The position numbers were made by a program, and so were the translations under genes. A stretch of DNA of 7,605 nucleotides. Origin: JBOGGN01 sp050744165. Its GTDB lineage: Bacteria > Actinomycetota > Acidimicrobiia > Acidimicrobiales > Palsa-688. Below, in pieces: positions 5,469 through 7,605 of this stretch (positions are counted from its first letter, which is position 1; every line of letters starts with the position of its first letter). The notes beneath the pieces are model-generated. The model saw nothing but the letters and a program-made list of their open reading frames with translations, ran no database searches and was not told the DNA's origin. The stretch is from positions 1 to 7,605 of the forward strand of contig JBOGGN010000364.1 of the NCBI GenBank assembly GCA_050744165.1. The letters are read 5' to 3'.

Positions 5469-7314
5469 CGCTGAACCGTTGCGCTTGCAAGGCGAACATG
5501 GCGGCATAGCGGCCGCCGTGGGCGACCAGTTCGTTGTGGGTTCCCGATTCAGTGATCCGCCCGTCGCCGAGCACCACAATGTGGTCTGCTCGTCGCACCG
5601 TCGAGAAGCGGTGGGAAATGACGATCGTGGTGCTCCCCCGGGTGGCGTCGAGGAAGCCGTCGATGAACGCCGCTTCCGACCGGGCGTCGAGATGGGCCGT
5701 CGGTTCGTCGAGGATCAGTAGGCCGCCGCCCGCCACGCCGGCGGCGAACAATGCCCGGGCCAGCGCCACCCGCTGCCACTCCCCTCCCGAGAGGTCCACC
5801 CCGCCCTTCAGTTCCCGGCTGAGCACGGTGGCCCAACCGGCGGGCAGACCGTCGATCAACGACGCCGCTCCCGCCAATCGAGCCGCCCGCTGGTGAGCCT
5901 CGCCGAACGGTGCCGCGAACCCTACATTTTCCGCCGCTGTCAACGGGTAACGGACGAAATCCTGGAACACCGCCGCCACCCGGCGCTGCCAAGCGGCGGT
6001 GTCCAGTTGGGCCAGATCACAACCGTCGACCAGAATCCGGCCGGCGTCGGGGTCATACAGGCGGGCCAGCAGCTTCACCAGGGTCGTCTTGCCAGCCCCG
6101 TTGTCGCCGACGATCGCGAGGCTGCGGCCCGCGGGGATGACCAGGTCGAGGTCCCGCAGCACCGCCGCCGGCCGCCCCGGATAGGCGAAGGACACACCTT
6201 CGAGCCGAATGTCCACGACCGGCGCTTCCGCAGGGACCGCCCCTTTTCCCCCTGGTAGCAGCCGGGGATCGGTGTCGACGGCGTGCTCGAGCTTCTGGGT
6301 GGCGGCTATCACCGCCGCCCCCTCGCTGATGGCAATCTCGTCGCCGCCCGAGTACGCCGACGACACGCTGCTCACCAAGGCCTGCACGTAGACGAGGAGG
6401 GCGCCGACCCAGATGTGGCCCGCCAACGCGGCGCTGCCCAGCAACCAGGCCGACCACAGCGCCACCGCCATCACCGGCGCCGAGGCAACCACCAGCTGGC
6501 GCCAGTGACCCCGCCGCTGGCGCCACACCTCGCCCATCGTCGAGAGCCACGCCGCCCGGAAGCGCGCCACGACCCAGCCGGCGAGGCCGAAGACGCGGGT
6601 CTCCTTGGCCGCCCCGGGGTCGAGGGCCAGGCCCCGCAGGTACGTGGCCCGGCGCAGGCCCGAGATGTTGAATGCCCGGAACGCCACCAGCTTGGCGTGC
6701 ACCGCCCGGCTGCGCTGCCTGAGGAACGCCTCGCTCAAGAGCAGGAGCGCCGCCAGCCACCAATGGAAGGCGCCCACGACGGCCAACGCGGCCAGCGCCG
6801 ACAGCACTGTGCCGGCGTCGATGAGGACGTTGCGCACGGCCGCGTTGGGACCCCCGGGGGTCAAAATCGTGGCCGCGTGCACCAGGTCCAGCAGGTCCGG
6901 GTCCTCCAGGTGGGCAATGGTGCGAGGGTGCAGGCAGGCAGCCAGTGCCCTTCGGTAGGTCCGGGCCTGCACCCGCCGGGCGAGGGCGTCGACCACGGCC
7001 TCCTCTACCGGGGCGATGGTCTGCCAGGCCGCCAGCAGGGCGCCCGCGACGACGACAATCGACACCAGGTGGCCCCCGGCGGGCGAGTGCAGGCCGCCGC
7101 GCACGGCGGCGGGAACGGCGGCCACCGCCGCCCCCGTGGCGATGACGAAGGCGGTGGGCAACAAGGCGCCCACCACCACACAGCCAGCCGCCACCGCGGT
7201 GAGGGTTCGGCTCGCCGGGGCCAACTCGCGGAGCAAGAGCGCCCTGTCCCTCGCCACGCCTTCGAATGCTAGGACCGCCACTATCGCCAAGGCGCAGATA
7301 TACCGGGTGCCCAC
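5461..7314 (-). CDS. ABC exporter half-transporter (membrane plus ATPase domain), first gene of operon
   Basis: 617 codons from GTG 7314-7312 to TGA 5463-5461. The membrane domain covers about residues 35-325, with hydrophobic helices such as AAGCVVVGALLPTAFVIATG, a TM pair near 165-195, another near 276-315, and the KETRVFG motif (237-243) common to exporter membrane domains. The ATPase domain has A-loop Tyr378, Walker A GDNGAGKTT (403-411), Q-loop Gln451, signature LSGGE (508-512), Walker B LLILDEP with Glu537, and switch His568. All catalytic residues are present, so it should hydrolyse ATP. The start is uncertain: the GTG has no good ribosome binding site, and the first 20 residues form an extra hydrophobic stretch not typical of the family. 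A TTG at codon 27, with GAGGG about 11 bases before it, is an alternative. The frame upstream is open to a TAA near 7390 but holds no other start. It is transcribed away from the ammonium transporter gene and forms an operon with the overlapping downstream partner. Substrate not deducible. Confidence 0.9.
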   Translation of the reverse strand: MGTRYICALAIVAVLAFEGVARDRALLLRELAPASRTLTAVAAGCVVVGALLPTAFVIATGAAVAAVPAAVRGGLHSPAGGHLVSIVVVAGALLAAWQTIAPVEEAVVDALARRVQARTYRRALAACLHPRTIAHLEDPDLLDLVHAATILTPGGPNAAVRNVLIDAGTVLSALAALAVVGAFHWWLAALLLLSEAFLRQRSRAVHAKLVAFRAFNISGLRRATYLRGLALDPGAAKETRVFGLAGWVVARFRAAWLSTMGEVWRQRRGHWRQLVVASAPVMAVALWSAWLLGSAALAGHIWVGALLVYVQALVSSVSSAYSGGDEIAISEGAAVIAATQKLEHAVDTDPRLLPGGKGAVPAEAPVVDIRLEGVSFAYPGRPAAVLRDLDLVIPAGRSLAIVGDNGAGKTTLVKLLARLYDPDAGRILVDGCDLAQLDTAAWQRRVAAVFQDFVRYPLTAAENVGFAAPFGEAHQRAARLAGAASLIDGLPAGWATVLSRELKGGVDLSGGEWQRVALARALFAAGVAGGGLLILDEPTAHLDARSEAAFIDGFLDATRGSTTIVISHRFSTVRRADHIVVLGDGRITESGTHNELVAHGGRYAAMFALQAQRFSDA

Positions 7315-7414
7315 GATGGGGCCACCGCCGCTGGCGTCGTTTCGGCTCGACCGATCTGGGCGCCTTGTGCCAATCTGTCGCCACTCTTACGTGGGGCCGT
7401 CAGGAGGAGCGGTT
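7315..7414. promoter_or_regulatory. Divergent intergenic region between ABC operon and ammonium transporter
   Basis: These 100 bases must hold the plus-strand promoter of the transporter and, unless transcription begins further in, that of the ABC operon. For the plus strand, TTGTGC at 7365-7370 is a fair -35 (TTG conserved), but the matching -10 position near 7388-7393 (TTACGT) is poor. No clear GlnR or AmtR operator could be seen by eye, and no strong inverted repeat is present. Confidence 0.35.
7402..7407 (+). promoter_or_regulatory. Ribosome binding site fixing the GTG start of the ammonium transporter
   Basis: A full AGGAGG lies 7 bases before GTG 7415. This is the strongest Shine-Dalgarno sequence in the window and settles the choice of this start. 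Confidence 0.85.
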
Positions 7415-7605
7415 GTGAACAGCGGTGACACAGCCTGGGTGCTCGTCTCGGCGGGGCTGGTGTTGTTCATGACGCCGGGCCTCGCCTTGTTCTACGGCGG
7501 CATGGTCCGGGCCAAGAACGTGCTCGGGATGCTGATGCAGAACTTCTTCTGTATGGGCCTCGTCTCGGTGCTGTGGGTGCTGATCGGCTTCACGCTGGCC
7601 TTCGG
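7415..7605 (+). CDS. amt: Ammonium transporter, Amt family, N-terminal part (cut by right edge)
   Basis: GTG 7415 opens 63 codons to the window end without a stop. The translation has the hallmark start of Amt/MEP/Rh-family channels: a short hydrophilic lead (VNSGDTAW), a first membrane helix VLVSAGLVLFMTPGLALFYG, the conserved loop GGMVRAKNVLGML, and a second helix QNFFCMGLVSVLWVLIGFTL. These proteins sit in the cytoplasmic membrane as trimers and conduct ammonium or ammonia into the cell for nitrogen assimilation. There is no separate signal peptide, which fits the usual form outside enteric AmtB. Family members are usually about 400-480 residues, so most of the gene lies beyond the window. 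In many bacteria a PII gene (glnB or glnK) follows; that cannot be seen here. Family assignment is firm. Regulation by nitrogen status is expected from the family, but no operator was recognised. Confidence 0.93.
   Translation, partial: MNSGDTAWVLVSAGLVLFMTPGLALFYGGMVRAKNVLGMLMQNFFCMGLVSVLWVLIGFTLAF

Noticed and set aside
5469..5579. Extended start for the second ABC gene (37 extra residues)
   Set aside because: The added part lies within the upstream gene, is Pro/Ser/Cys-rich and unlike an ABC N-terminus. ATG 5468 gives the normal family length.
1..7605. CRISPR arrays, tRNA or rRNA genes, toxin-antitoxin or defence modules
   Set aside because: No evenly spaced short repeats, no tRNA-like or rRNA-like sequence and no such protein families were recognised anywhere in the window.

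Overview
The window is GC-rich, with strong G/C preference at third codon positions in the real genes, GTG starts and purine-rich ribosome binding sites. Together with a choice-of-anchor P / DUF11-type secreted protein, this suggests a high-GC actinobacterium. An Acidimicrobiia-like lineage is possible, but the sequence alone does not prove the taxon.

Layout from left to right: (1) 1-149, minus strand: possible 5' end of a gene running off the left edge, product not recognised. (2) 148-323, plus: decayed C-terminal piece of an IS66-type transposase with a frameshift. (3) 492-617, plus: a 41-residue single-pass small membrane protein, followed by a perfect 15-bp stem-loop at 662-695. (4) 618-1122: about 500 bases with no convincing gene, holding that hairpin, a short dyad at 938-952 and the leader of the next gene. 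(5) 1123-3644, plus: one large exported surface or secreted protein. It has a signal peptide, a choice-of-anchor P-like domain, three DUF11-type repeats, an Ig-like domain and a beta-helix-like tail. It is split into two ORFs by a single-base frameshift near 2059. (6) 7314-3675, minus: a two-gene operon of ABC exporter half-transporters with overlapping ends, very likely a heterodimer. (7) 7415-7605, plus: the start of an Amt-family ammonium transporter, divergent from the ABC operon and cut by the right edge.

The genes do not form one obvious pathway. The ABC pair is a self-contained membrane complex of unknown substrate and converges with the secreted protein gene across 30 bases. The Amt gene shares a roughly 100-base divergent promoter region with the ABC operon. 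I did not find a clearly new biological system. The most notable items are the frameshifted adhesin-like gene with a tandem GGTGA at the break, the degenerate signature motif in one ABC subunit, the strong hairpin, and the transposon scar at the left.
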